Part shown: one piece after another, positions 8,011 to 16,890 of the stretch
Position numbering within the stretch: position 1 is the first letter of the stretch
How the letters are laid out: every line of letters begins with the position of its first letter
Assembly: GCA_019456255.1 (NCBI GenBank)
Contig: VRUG01000005.1
Span: 1 to 64,000 of the forward strand
From: Planctomycetota bacterium
GTDB lineage: Bacteria; Planctomycetota; Phycisphaerae; Sedimentisphaerales; Anaerobacaceae
Reading direction: 5' to 3'
Length of the DNA stretch: 64,000 nt
Program-made: the position numbers and the translations under genes
The notes under the pieces: model-generated
Database searches by the model: none
Seen by the model: the letters and a program-made list of their open reading frames with translations, nothing else
What the model was told of the DNA's origin: nothing

Positions 8011-10119
8011 TTATAGTTTCTCACCTATATAGCCGGCGTCGATACAAAACTCGATTATACTCCGTGCCAGAGGCGACGCGTCCGTTGAGCCGTGCTGGCC
8101 TCCCTCGACAAGAACCGCTACCGCAATTGCTCTGCCCTTACTATCCTTGGCAAATCCCGCAAACCATGCAACCTCAACACCCTCAGTAGAACCGGTCTTA
8201 CCGTAAACCGTTACACCATGTTTTTCAAAATCGACTTGTCTGAATTGCCTATAAGCTGTTCCACCCGATTCACTCACTACCGCATGCATCCCGTCAAGCA
8301 CCACAGCTAAAGTTTCAGAAGATATTCCAATATCAATCGAATTAGTGTCTACACTTGAATTTTCTTCAATAAACAATCTCGGTTTTTTATACATCCCGTT
8401 CCGAGCAATGGTTGCCATCGCGTTTGCAATCTGAAACGGTGTCACCATAAGACTGCCCTGACCCATACCAAACCAGCGCCTCTCACTTTTTTTCAAAGGA
8501 GGAATTTCATCAAAACTTGTTATCGTCCTCCTTACCGGAACATTTGAGATTTGCCCCTGAGTTTGCCTAAAGTCCCTATTGACACCTGCCTGCAAAATCG
8601 CTTCCGGCGCCAACACAACATTGTGTCCATACCCAAACTTAAAAAGCCACTCTTGCAATATCAGCGGCTCAACTCGACTGGCAAGTCTTGAAAAGAAAAC
8701 GTTACAGCTGCCGCGAATTGCGTTACGCCCGGTATTAGTCCAAGCCTCATCATGACCCATATTGAATTGCTTATAGTACCAGCAGTTAGGCCAACCTTTA
8801 CCCGCTCGCTCGGCAGGGCAGCTTATAGTACCATCTCTCACAAGCTGACCAGCCTCCATACCAGCAACCAGTATTAGCGGTTTCGTTGACGAACCAGGAG
8901 GATAAGCCTTATTGATGACCCGATTCCGAAGAGGCTCATTTTTGTCAGAAACTAACTCGCCGTAAGTATAACGAACTTTATTCAAATCAAAACTCGGAAG
9001 AGAAACCATTGACAATATATCCCCGCTTTCGACATCGATAACAATCGTTCCCATCGGAGCCTGACAATAATTATTCAACTTGCAATTGGATATGTACTTC
9101 GCAATGCGTCTCTGAAGCTTGATATCTATCGTCAAACTTACATTATTACCAACTTCAATATCAGTCCTGTTTGCCAGTTTGCGGTCGATATCATAAACAA
9201 CCTCACCGCGTCTCCCACGAAGCAGCGTTTCGCAGATAAATTCAGCACCGTCTTCCTTACCGCTTATGTCACCCGCTATATATTTTGTAAAACGATCATC
9301 GGAAAAAAGACCTTGTCTGTCGTCCGATGCAGGACCCACCCACCCGATTGTTTGCGCCGCATAAGAGCCATGAGGATAGTATCTGTGAATGCTGGGCCTG
9401 ATTGCAACCCCATCAACATCCATAAATTCAACCTGGGCCGCGAAAATATCATCATCCGTCTTTAATTCCAGAAAGGCCCAATCCTTTTCCATCTCGGCTA
9501 TATCAGTGACATCGGCTGCCAAATTAATACGATGGTCAGCGTCACCGAAACGTTTTTTGAAATCCGCCATCGCAACAGATAAGGGAATACTATTTACATT
9601 CCCGTACTTCTTAAGTATCCGGGCATCGGGATTGTTGCGGCGCCAGGCAAGAAAACTGCGAAGATTCCACACACGGCGGTTGATATAGTTAATCTTATCC
9701 TCAATCGACTCCTGCTCGCCGCCAAGCTGAACGCACTTGTTGATTATTAGCTGCAAATCCTCAAGTCTCGAATGAATTTCTTCTTTTGCCTCTGCAACAG
9801 ATACACCACCGTCAGCTTTACCCAAAGCTTTAAGAATCAGTGACTTCTGAATACGCTCATCTGCGATACTCGTAAGGGAATAGCTTATATACAACTGAAA
9901 CTGAGGCGAGTCCTCGGCAAGAACTTCACCGTTGCGGTCGAGTATTTTACCACGCACTGTTTTTAAGGATTTCGCCAGACCTCGTTGGCGTTTCAATTCC
10001 GCCACTTTCTCGCGAGAATAAGAACTGGACAAAACCTGCATTTGAACCAGACGGGCAAGGCAGATTAAAAGTAAGAATCCGCTGATTATTACAAAGATTT
10101 TAATGCGTTTGCTATACAT
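8011..10119 (-). CDS. mrdA: elongation-specific transpeptidase MrdA (PBP2)
   Basis: A 702-residue class B penicillin-binding protein of the rod (elongation) machinery. It has an N-terminal membrane segment (residues 7-25), a long dimerisation domain with VRGKILDRNGEVLAED, then the catalytic motifs S410-S-T-K413, S471-C-N473 and K641-T-G643. It is last in mreB-mreC-mreD-mrdA and begins 1 base after the mreD stop codon, so it is translationally linked. The insertion between the first motif block and the transpeptidase domain makes it a little longer than the E. coli protein (about 630 residues). Confidence 0.95.
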   Translation of the reverse strand: MYSKRIKIFVIISGFLLLICLARLVQMQVLSSSYSREKVAELKRQRGLAKSLKTVRGKILDRNGEVLAEDSPQFQLYISYSLTSIADERIQKSLILKALGKADGGVSVAEAKEEIHSRLEDLQLIINKCVQLGGEQESIEDKINYINRRVWNLRSFLAWRRNNPDARILKKYGNVNSIPLSVAMADFKKRFGDADHRINLAADVTDIAEMEKDWAFLELKTDDDIFAAQVEFMDVDGVAIRPSIHRYYPHGSYAAQTIGWVGPASDDRQGLFSDDRFTKYIAGDISGKEDGAEFICETLLRGRRGEVVYDIDRKLANRTDIEVGNNVSLTIDIKLQRRIAKYISNCKLNNYCQAPMGTIVIDVESGDILSMVSLPSFDLNKVRYTYGELVSDKNEPLRNRVINKAYPPGSSTKPLILVAGMEAGQLVRDGTISCPAERAGKGWPNCWYYKQFNMGHDEAWTNTGRNAIRGSCNVFFSRLASRVEPLILQEWLFKFGYGHNVVLAPEAILQAGVNRDFRQTQGQISNVPVRRTITSFDEIPPLKKSERRWFGMGQGSLMVTPFQIANAMATIARNGMYKKPRLFIEENSSVDTNSIDIGISSETLAVVLDGMHAVVSESGGTAYRQFRQVDFEKHGVTVYGKTGSTEGVEVAWFAGFAKDSKGRAIAVAVLVEGGQHGSTDASPLARSIIEFCIDAGYIGEKL

Positions 10120-10120
10120 A

Positions 10121-10621
10121 CTAAGACTGCTGCCTGCTGAAGCGATGTAAGTTTACATTCATCCACCACGCGTAGGGAATAAATAAAATTGGTCCTACCA
10201 GCGATGAGTATAACGGCATCTGCAGCAATATCGCAGTGACATTATGGCCTAAGGGCTGACGCCTGATCGCCGTCAAAAGCCATACCGCCAACCCGGAAAA
10301 AAAACCGGTCGCAAATATCGCAAGACATTGATATTGAACTTGCCTGATTGCTATTACACGATTAAGGTTTGAAAGTAGCGTCCCGAAAAGCCCAAAACCT
10401 ATTATGTGAGGACCGATTGTCGTTCCAAGAGCAACATCCGCAGCAAAACCAATTATAAAAGACGTTATTATTGCTTCGGTCGGATTAGCATAAATTGCGA
10501 AAAAAACCAGAACCACAAGAAGCAAATTTGGCTTGATGCCTGCTATGGAAATCGCGTCCACAAAACTCGCCTGAAGTAGCGTAACAATGATAAGTGCAAC
10601 TGAAAATCGCGACCAGTTCAT
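10121..10621 (-). CDS. mreD: rod shape-determining protein MreD
   Basis: A 166-residue integral membrane protein with five or six hydrophobic segments, matching MreD in size and in the motif KPNLLLVVLVFFA near the N-terminus. It links MreC to the elongasome in the inner membrane. ATG 10621 follows AAGGA at a good distance. It lies between mreC and mrdA. Confidence 0.9.
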   Translation of the reverse strand: MNWSRFSVALIIVTLLQASFVDAISIAGIKPNLLLVVLVFFAIYANPTEAIITSFIIGFAADVALGTTIGPHIIGFGLFGTLLSNLNRVIAIRQVQYQCLAIFATGFFSGLAVWLLTAIRRQPLGHNVTAILLQMPLYSSLVGPILFIPYAWWMNVNLHRFSRQQS

Positions 10622-10632
10622 ATCGTTCCTTA

Positions 10633-11427
10633 CTAATCATTCGGATTCATTATCATTATCGCAACGTCAGTCAAACGCTCGATTTCACACGCCGGAGAAA
10701 CCATTATATTCCAAAGCAATGGGTTATCGTCGTCTTTGAGACACCCTGTCACGCTTCCAATTATCATCGGGCTATCGAGATAGCCAGGCTTTTTCTCCGT
10801 GAAAATTTTACTGCCAAGATTAATCTTGGCCTTGACCAATCCGATTTTAGCACGATTGTTGCCCACACCCTGCATCAAACGAACAAGCTTTTGACCTTCC
10901 ACCTTAACTACCATATTCGATGTACCATCGGTAATCAGTTTGACACGAGCTGTACGCGAAGAAACCTCACTGACAATGCCAATTACACTGTTGTTACCTA
11001 ACACGAATTGACCGACAGCAAGACCATCATCAAAACCGCGATTGATAATAAGTTCATTATGGGTGCCGTCAAAATTAGACATGATTATATCCGACAATAT
11101 CAGTTTCGCACCTTCAAGCGGGCGACGCTGACGCATCTGTGTCAGTTTTTCAAGTTTTTGCTGAACTTCCTGAAGTTCGAATTCGAGGTTGGCTATATGG
11201 TTTTGATAACGGGCTTCGGCCTGCTTAAACTGCTCGGCATGGCTTTGAGGCATCTGAGCTGAAAGTGATATACTGCGACCAACACCTAAAGGCCAACTGA
11301 ATATACGCGCAAAAGCAAAGTGGAACTGGCTAATCAGACTTTGAGGAGATATTAGAAAAATAAACCCAGTCAGCATAAACCAGGTAAACAACATTTGCCT
11401 TGATACTTTGAATTGCTTCCTTGCCAT
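10633..11427 (-). CDS. mreC: rod shape-determining protein MreC
   Basis: A 264-residue bitopic protein: membrane segment at about residues 12-30, a coiled coil at about 60-100 (QAEARYQNHIANLEFELQEV), and the periplasmic beta-barrel MreC domain from about 105 to 260 (NRGFDDGLAVGQFVLGNNSVIGIV). MreC polymerises in the periplasm and couples MreB to PBP2. It lies 11 bases from mreD and 48 bases after mreB. Confidence 0.93.
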   Translation of the reverse strand: MARKQFKVSRQMLFTWFMLTGFIFLISPQSLISQFHFAFARIFSWPLGVGRSISLSAQMPQSHAEQFKQAEARYQNHIANLEFELQEVQQKLEKLTQMRQRRPLEGAKLILSDIIMSNFDGTHNELIINRGFDDGLAVGQFVLGNNSVIGIVSEVSSRTARVKLITDGTSNMVVKVEGQKLVRLMQGVGNNRAKIGLVKAKINLGSKIFTEKKPGYLDSPMIIGSVTGCLKDDDNPLLWNIMVSPACEIERLTDVAIMIMNPND

Positions 11428-11475
11428 AAGCTCATATAGCGTGAAAAAATCACCACTCGAAAAAAGTTATCTTTC

Positions 11476-12528
11476 TCATTCCCAACCGGAGTTGCTGTGA
11501 TCCATTGTGTCTTTCCAAAGTTCCAGATTCTCCAGATATACGCTGGTTCCGCGGGCTACCGAACTAAGAGGATCCTCCACTCGTTCTACTCTCAACCCCG
11601 TTGCGTTACTAAGAACCTCATCCATGCCTCGAAGAAGTGATGCCCCGCCGCAAATATGAATACCATTATCAATCAAGTCCGCCGCCAACTCTGGTTCCGC
11701 CTTTTCAAGTGTCATCGTTACTGCATCGATTATCGATGCGATGGGCTCCTTAAGAGCCTCACGAATCTCTTCACTCGTAATGACAATCTTACGAGGCAAA
11801 CCAGATATCGTGTCACGACCGGCTACCTCCATCGTCAGTTCCTCTTTCAAAGCTGTTGCCGAACCGATTTGTATCTTCACTTTTTCTGCCCTCGCTTCAC
11901 CGAGAAGCAGATTATATGTCTTTTTGAGATGATTGATGATAGCTTCGTCCATGTCATCGCCCCCAACACGAATTGACTCACACGATGCAATATCGGCAAG
12001 ACTCATGATAGCAACCTCTGTCGTTCCGCCGCCGATATCAACTATCATAGAAGCTGTCGGGTCAGTTATAGGCAAACCCGCTCCGATACCCGCCGCCATA
12101 GGCTCATCAACAAGAAATACCTTACGGGCACCTGCACGCTCGGCACTGTCAATTACCGCACGACGCTCAACTGCCGTTATTCCGCTCGGTACCGCGATCA
12201 CAACACGAGGACGAACAAGACTACCACGACCGTGAACCTTGCGAATAAAATAACTAAGCATCGCCTCGGTTATCTCGAAGTCACTGATAACACCATCCTT
12301 CAAAGGCCTTATAGCACTAATCGAACCGGGGGTTTTGCCAAGCATTTCACGCGCAACCAGACCGACTGCTTCGCCGTTATTCAGTACGATATTGGTCCCT
12401 TTGCGAACCGCCACCACACTGGGCTCATTAAGAACGATGCCTTTACCGCGGACACATACCAGGGTAGAACATGTCCCGAGGTCAATCCCCATATCCATAC
12501 TGAACATACCTAATAATGCGCCCCACAC
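11476..12528 (-). CDS. mreB: rod shape-determining protein MreB
   Basis: A 350-residue actin-like ATPase that directs lateral wall synthesis. Nucleotide-binding motifs are seen: MGIDLGTCSTLVCVRGKGI near the N-terminus, MIVDIGGGTTEVA (phosphate 2) and GIHICGGASLL (adenosine). It starts with GTG at 12528, six bases after a perfect AAGGAG. The N-terminus MWGALLGMFSMDMGID carries hydrophobic residues that may form the membrane-binding helix. It heads the mreBCD-mrdA block. Confidence 0.97.
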   Translation of the reverse strand: MWGALLGMFSMDMGIDLGTCSTLVCVRGKGIVLNEPSVVAVRKGTNIVLNNGEAVGLVAREMLGKTPGSISAIRPLKDGVISDFEITEAMLSYFIRKVHGRGSLVRPRVVIAVPSGITAVERRAVIDSAERAGARKVFLVDEPMAAGIGAGLPITDPTASMIVDIGGGTTEVAIMSLADIASCESIRVGGDDMDEAIINHLKKTYNLLLGEARAEKVKIQIGSATALKEELTMEVAGRDTISGLPRKIVITSEEIREALKEPIASIIDAVTMTLEKAEPELAADLIDNGIHICGGASLLRGMDEVLSNATGLRVERVEDPLSSVARGTSVYLENLELWKDTMDHSNSGWE

Positions 12529-12562
12529 GTTAGACTCCTTTCCAGCTTAACACCCATATCAT

Positions 12563-12721
12563 TTACGGTACACTGAAAATTGTACCATACTGGAAATAGC
12601 ACTTAACAGCAACAAAAGTCAATGTCGCTAATACCGAAAATAAGGCTATACCGATAATACCTGTATAAATATTATTGCCTGCTATTACTTTGCCGCCTCG
12701 TATTTGTGATTCTGGGCTCAT
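12563..12721 (-). CDS. 52-residue single-pass membrane protein, unknown
   Basis: A short open frame found by reading the gap upstream of mreB. ATG at 12721 is preceded by GAGG at a spacing of five bases, and TAA is at 12563-12565. The protein has a hydrophilic start (MSPESQIRGGKVIAGN) and one clear membrane span (GIIGIALFSVLATLTFVAV). It lies 34 bases before mreB and 65 bases after the coiled-coil protein gene, in the same direction. I do not recognise the family. A small envelope partner of the Mre machinery is an attractive guess, no more. Confidence 0.6.
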   Translation of the reverse strand: MSPESQIRGGKVIAGNNIYTGIIGIALFSVLATLTFVAVKCYFQYGTIFSVP

Positions 12722-12786
12722 ATGTTCCTCATGTCAGTTAGCCGATTCTACGGCTTTATATAAACTTTGACCAGAAAATAAATAAA

Positions 12787-13677
12787 TTAAAAATTCAGGT
12801 TCGTTGATGCATTGTCACCAATCCTTGGGTTCTGCTGGATCAACTCAAGAATCCCGACCGACTCTTCTGAATCAACGTCAATAATCAAAATGTCACAGAT
12901 AAAATCGTCTCTGCGGGTTATATGAAACTTCATTCCGCTCTTTACACCGTCTGCTGACCCAATCGATACACTTGCCATCGAGTTGCGAAGGTCCACTGCA
13001 GTAACAAGACCATGCAGCGCAATGTCACGTGTCGCGGGGGCTTCTCTTGTTGCAGTCCGCCGTGAAGGGCCTCTTCGCGGTGTCACTGCCGTTGCACGGG
13101 CAGGTTCCTTACCGAAAGGAAGCAAACCTTTACCCAAACGATTCTGAAGTTCAGAACGCTCTTCGAGTAAGCGGTCATTTTCAGATTCAAGAGTCTCAAT
13201 TATTGCCATCCTCTCGCGAAGAATGCTGGTGGTTTCATCAAGCTCTTTCTTCTGCTTGATTTGTTTCGCCTGAAGAACGTCCAACTCACCAAGTGTGTTT
13301 TTCAATAATTGGCCCTGCTTATCATTCGTCTCATAAAAGTCCTTCGTGATGCTCGCCCAACTGTTGACCTTCTCCGATAAGGCGGCCTTTTCACTTTCAA
13401 GGTCTTGAATCTTACCCTTTAAAGTACGAACCTCGGTCTTAAGAGAAGAGACACTACTATTGAGTTTCTTCTTGGAACGATCCATTTCTTCAGATTTTTC
13501 TTTTATCTGTTTAGTAAGTTTCTTGGCCTTGTCCTTAGATGCACGGATGTCATCCCGCTGATCGTCATACTTTTGCTTATAGTCATCCGCATTGGCGACA
13601 TAAGTCACAACGATACCACAAAGAAAAAGCGATGATACCGTAAGCAAGACGATTAGAATCTTTGTAAGCGTACTCAA
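12787..13677 (-). CDS. membrane-anchored coiled-coil protein upstream of mreB
   Basis: A 296-residue bitopic protein. A membrane segment (residues 5-27) is followed by a long coiled coil (about 32-185, rich in Lys, Glu and Gln), an Arg/Ala/Pro-rich linker (about 195-215), and a small C-terminal beta-type domain (about 220-296: LHGLVTAVDLRNSMASVSIG.SADGVKSGMKFHITR). The order membrane segment, coiled coil, beta-barrel-like domain and the phrase 'G.ADGVKSGM' resemble MreC in plan, though sequence identity is low. It lies in the mre run. A structural role in cell shape is inferred from that. Confidence 0.7.
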   Translation of the reverse strand: MSTLTKILIVLLTVSSLFLCGIVVTYVANADDYKQKYDDQRDDIRASKDKAKKLTKQIKEKSEEMDRSKKKLNSSVSSLKTEVRTLKGKIQDLESEKAALSEKVNSWASITKDFYETNDKQGQLLKNTLGELDVLQAKQIKQKKELDETTSILRERMAIIETLESENDRLLEERSELQNRLGKGLLPFGKEPARATAVTPRRGPSRRTATREAPATRDIALHGLVTAVDLRNSMASVSIGSADGVKSGMKFHITRRDDFICDILIIDVDSEESVGILELIQQNPRIGDNASTNLNF

Positions 13678-13824
13678 GACAAACTCCTTTCACAAATAGT
13701 CCTAAAAAAGCATATTAGTCGCATGGATTATACGATACGGCCATATTACGTGCAATCACTATATTTTATGTTTTTAGGCACTTTAGTCAAGTCATTTTTA
13801 ACAAATAACTTATGTAAATTAACA

Positions 13825-14898
13825 TTACCATGCAACTTTAGGCAAACCCGGTACTTTTGAACTCTCAGGAGGCCTCAAATGGGCACCATTAATTTCTAAT
13901 ACCGCCTTAGAAGCCGCAATACGAACTAATTTAGATTCATCCGACAGCAAGTTAGGCAAATAGGACCTAAGTTTAGCCGTACCGATCTGACCTATCGCAA
14001 GAGCCGCACGAACACGAATACGCGCCGAATCTTCAGATGACATACCAGATGTCAGATTTTTACGAAATACGTCCAAAACCTCCGCCTCACCTATCGTCTT
14101 ACCAAGCGAACCTAATTGCTCAGCGGCGGCTAAACGCACCTCAGGAACATCGTCATCAAGCTTCGTTATCAATACGTCACGGGCCTGCTGGGACCCAAGC
14201 GCACCCATACCACGAATCGCTAATACACGGTCGTCTGCGTAAACACTTATCAAAATTGACCACAACTTACGGAATATCTCTTCGTCACCAAGCATCGCTA
14301 TAGATTCTGCTGCCTGATAACGGACCTTGTCAGCAGAACTCTTGGAACGCATTATCTTATACAAAAGTTTGAGCTGGTCCTTATCACCGCTCTTACCCAA
14401 AAGAGCAGCAGCATTGGCACGAACAGACTGCTCTTTACTCATACTTGCCAGACGAATAATTTCAAGCTTGGAACGGTCTCCTAATTTATAAAGAGCATAA
14501 GCCATGCCGATTTTAGTGTTATCGTCAGGTACACGTAATAATTTCGTAACCGTCTTTTTAGCAGGACGGTATTTCGTCTCCCCAACCGCTATAGCTGCCG
14601 CGAAGCGAACAGGAACATAATCATCTAATAATAATTTCTGGACATTAGGCATCAGATCGCCTTGCAGGGTATCGCCAACAACTTCAATTGAAATCGTACG
14701 AATCTGAGGACTCTCATCTGCCAGACCTTCAAGAATAATTTGCCTCGCCTGAGATACCAATGCTTTGGAATCTCTAAAACCAAAAGAAACACCCCGGGAA
14801 GATTCATTACACCCCGAAAGACCAGGGACCATTAATAAAAGAAAAAAAATCAAATAACAAAACTTAAAAATTACTTTTGTAATGTTTTTCATCTTCAC
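13825..14898 (-). CDS. HEAT-repeat lipoprotein
   Basis: A 357-residue lipoprotein. The signal peptide ends in the lipobox LSGC (Cys at about residue 30). The rest is a stack of about eight HEAT/PBS-lyase-type helical repeats (for example VRFAAAIAVGETK, VRANAAALLGKSGD, VRLAAAEQLGSLGK). These form a solenoid for protein-protein contacts and have no catalytic residues. GTG 14898 shares bases with the TGA of lnt, a GTGA overlap that couples translation, and AAAGGA lies seven bases upstream; ATG 14892 is the alternative. Being downstream of lnt, which acylates lipoproteins, it is itself a likely Lnt substrate. Confidence 0.85.
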   Translation of the reverse strand: MKMKNITKVIFKFCYLIFFLLLMVPGLSGCNESSRGVSFGFRDSKALVSQARQIILEGLADESPQIRTISIEVVGDTLQGDLMPNVQKLLLDDYVPVRFAAAIAVGETKYRPAKKTVTKLLRVPDDNTKIGMAYALYKLGDRSKLEIIRLASMSKEQSVRANAAALLGKSGDKDQLKLLYKIMRSKSSADKVRYQAAESIAMLGDEEIFRKLWSILISVYADDRVLAIRGMGALGSQQARDVLITKLDDDVPEVRLAAAEQLGSLGKTIGEAEVLDVFRKNLTSGMSSEDSARIRVRAALAIGQIGTAKLRSYLPNLLSDESKLVRIAASKAVLEINGAHLRPPESSKVPGLPKVAW

Positions 14899-16583
14899 TT
14901 CACTTTCCTTTGAGACTTTGAACTCACAACGCCTGCTATTATGAACAAAATAAGCCCGCCGGTACAGCTAAAATCCAGCCATTGACCATACCTGCTGAAA
15001 AAGGTTCTTCTATTATCTATCGGCACTTTGTCAGCAAACCAGCCACCAACTCCCTGCCGCGACATCGCTTTTTCAGGCAGACTGCCCGCAAAAAAACCAT
15101 CTCTTATACGACCGACACTATCAATAAGACAACTGATACCGGCATTGACACTCCTCACTACTGCAACACGATTCTCAACTGCCCGAAATACACAAACCGC
15201 CGTATGCTCAGCAAGTTCAGTACTTGCCAAAACTTTATCTTCCTTGAACCGAACGAACCAACCGTCATTACTTATATTCAATAACCAGTCGACACCTTTT
15301 TGACCCCCGCGACCAACAGTAAAATTCTTCGCTATCTTAGGTACCGCATCCTCATAACAAATCATCACACCGAATTTATAGACCCGGTCCTTTTCTTTGC
15401 CGCCAACCATTTCAAAAACCGTATACTCCTCACCGTAATTCAATGTGTAATCATAATCGTAAGGCGTAAATAGCATCAGAAATCGGTGAAGCCACGGAGC
15501 ACTTTTCCCAAACGGTATCACCTCCCCAAAAGGCACCAGGTGAATCTTCTTATAATATTTAGCCGCCTGCCTGCCATCGGGAGTATACAGGTAAGCCGCA
15601 TTATATTTCTCAACCAGTTTTATAGAACCATCGTCACTAACTTCAGGCTTACCACCCGTAGCACCGACAAGAACGTAACTGCCCTGAGAAGAATACTCCT
15701 TGATCTCGCTGTCGAAAATCCTGTGAGATGTCGATGGCGACAAGAGCCCCAACAGCCGCTCATCCAAAACACCCTGAACCATCGTTTCAGGCCATACTAC
15801 CAACGCAGGTGAACTGCTCGAACTTTCATAACTGTATTTCAAAAGCTCCGATAGTATCTCGTCAGACGCCTGATACGACTCCTTGACCGACTGAGGGACA
15901 TTCGATTGTATCGACGCCACCAAAGGACCTTCTTCAACATGCTCTGCCGTCTGGTTTATTCGCCATTGTCCGTAAATAATCGCCCCCGCCGTCAAACTCA
16001 AAACAATACCACCCCCGACAATGTTGCCGAAGTTCAAGATACGATTCTTCTTAGAGATTATTACATCCGCGATAAATCCGTTCACCATCGCTATCAAAAA
16101 CGAAACGCCCCCGGCACCGAAGATGTCAGCTATCTGAATCAATACGATATTCTTGTATTGGCTGTGAGCAAGATATCGCCAGAAAAATCCGTCCAGAAAC
16201 AATCCCTGCAAATGTTCCGCCGCTACTATCAAAATCGGTGCCGCAAGAAAATACGGTATCCGTTTGCTCCTCGCAAAACGAAACGCGAATACAAGCACAG
16301 GCCAAAGCAATCCCAGATAAAAACAAAGTATCAGCCAACCCAACACCGTCACAAATCCAAGCCAGTAAATATTACCAAGCCAGTAAACCACCGACACCAC
16401 ATAAGCTGCTAAATACAACTCCTTGGAATTCTTTTTCACCCCGCATGCCCAAATAAATGGAACCATTGAAACCCACGCAAGCCCGGAAAATCCAAAATGG
16501 GCCTGTATCAATGTCAAAGCAATAGCGCTTACGATGAAAGCTATGCTATGCCCCAAAATTGTTTTAAACTTCCCCGATTTCAA
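14895..16583 (-). CDS. lnt: apolipoprotein N-acyltransferase
   Basis: A 562-residue inner-membrane enzyme that adds the third acyl chain to lipoproteins. It has about six to eight membrane segments in the N-terminal 200 residues, then a nitrilase-fold domain with the catalytic Glu (VVWPETMVQ), Lys (KYYKKIHLVPFGE) and Cys (GVMICYEDAVP), and a final membrane segment. It starts with TTG 16583, nine bases after AAGGA. Several lipoproteins in this window would be its substrates. It overlaps the next gene by four bases. Confidence 0.93.
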   Translation of the reverse strand: MKSGKFKTILGHSIAFIVSAIALTLIQAHFGFSGLAWVSMVPFIWACGVKKNSKELYLAAYVVSVVYWLGNIYWLGFVTVLGWLILCFYLGLLWPVLVFAFRFARSKRIPYFLAAPILIVAAEHLQGLFLDGFFWRYLAHSQYKNIVLIQIADIFGAGGVSFLIAMVNGFIADVIISKKNRILNFGNIVGGGIVLSLTAGAIIYGQWRINQTAEHVEEGPLVASIQSNVPQSVKESYQASDEILSELLKYSYESSSSSPALVVWPETMVQGVLDERLLGLLSPSTSHRIFDSEIKEYSSQGSYVLVGATGGKPEVSDDGSIKLVEKYNAAYLYTPDGRQAAKYYKKIHLVPFGEVIPFGKSAPWLHRFLMLFTPYDYDYTLNYGEEYTVFEMVGGKEKDRVYKFGVMICYEDAVPKIAKNFTVGRGGQKGVDWLLNISNDGWFVRFKEDKVLASTELAEHTAVCVFRAVENRVAVVRSVNAGISCLIDSVGRIRDGFFAGSLPEKAMSRQGVGGWFADKVPIDNRRTFFSRYGQWLDFSCTGGLILFIIAGVVSSKSQRKVK

Positions 16584-16653
16584 TCAGATAAATCCTTTAA
16601 TGACAATATCACACTAGCACTCGAATAAAACTTACGGTAATGCGAATGGGTTT

Positions 16654-16875
16654 TTAACTTCTAATAGTTGGCAGATTTCCCGTTTTCCTGATTTTAAGAA
16701 GTTTACCAGCGACTTCTTCTTGGGTAAAACCATCATGGTCTGTCAATTTTGAGTTTAAAGTTGATGTGAATCTGGATAGGTTCTCTTTGCTTTTGATTAA
16801 AGTGTCGCTTGGTATGTCAGTTTCCACATACAGTTTCTTGAGTTCTTCCTCTATTTCAGATGTCCACTCCGCCAT
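16654..16875 (-). CDS. small protein homologous to the C-terminal domain of the adjacent methyltransferase
   Basis: A 73-residue protein starting at ATG 16875, six bases after AAAGGGG; an in-frame TTG at 16890 is less likely. Its whole length aligns with residues 256-326 of the methyltransferase encoded just upstream: shared features include WT at the start, EL(K)-x-LY, P-(T/S)-D-x-L, FT, and a closing L-x-(R/I)-RK-(S/T)-G-x-L...R. The WT...EL.xLY spacing recalls Myb/SANT-type helix-turn-helix domains. It could be a DNA-recognition partner or competitor of the enzyme. The homology is seen directly; the function is inference. Confidence 0.7.
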   Translation of the reverse strand: MAEWTSEIEEELKKLYVETDIPSDTLIKSKENLSRFTSTLNSKLTDHDGFTQEEVAGKLLKIRKTGNLPTIRS

Positions 16876-16890
16876 TTTTTCCCCTTTCAA

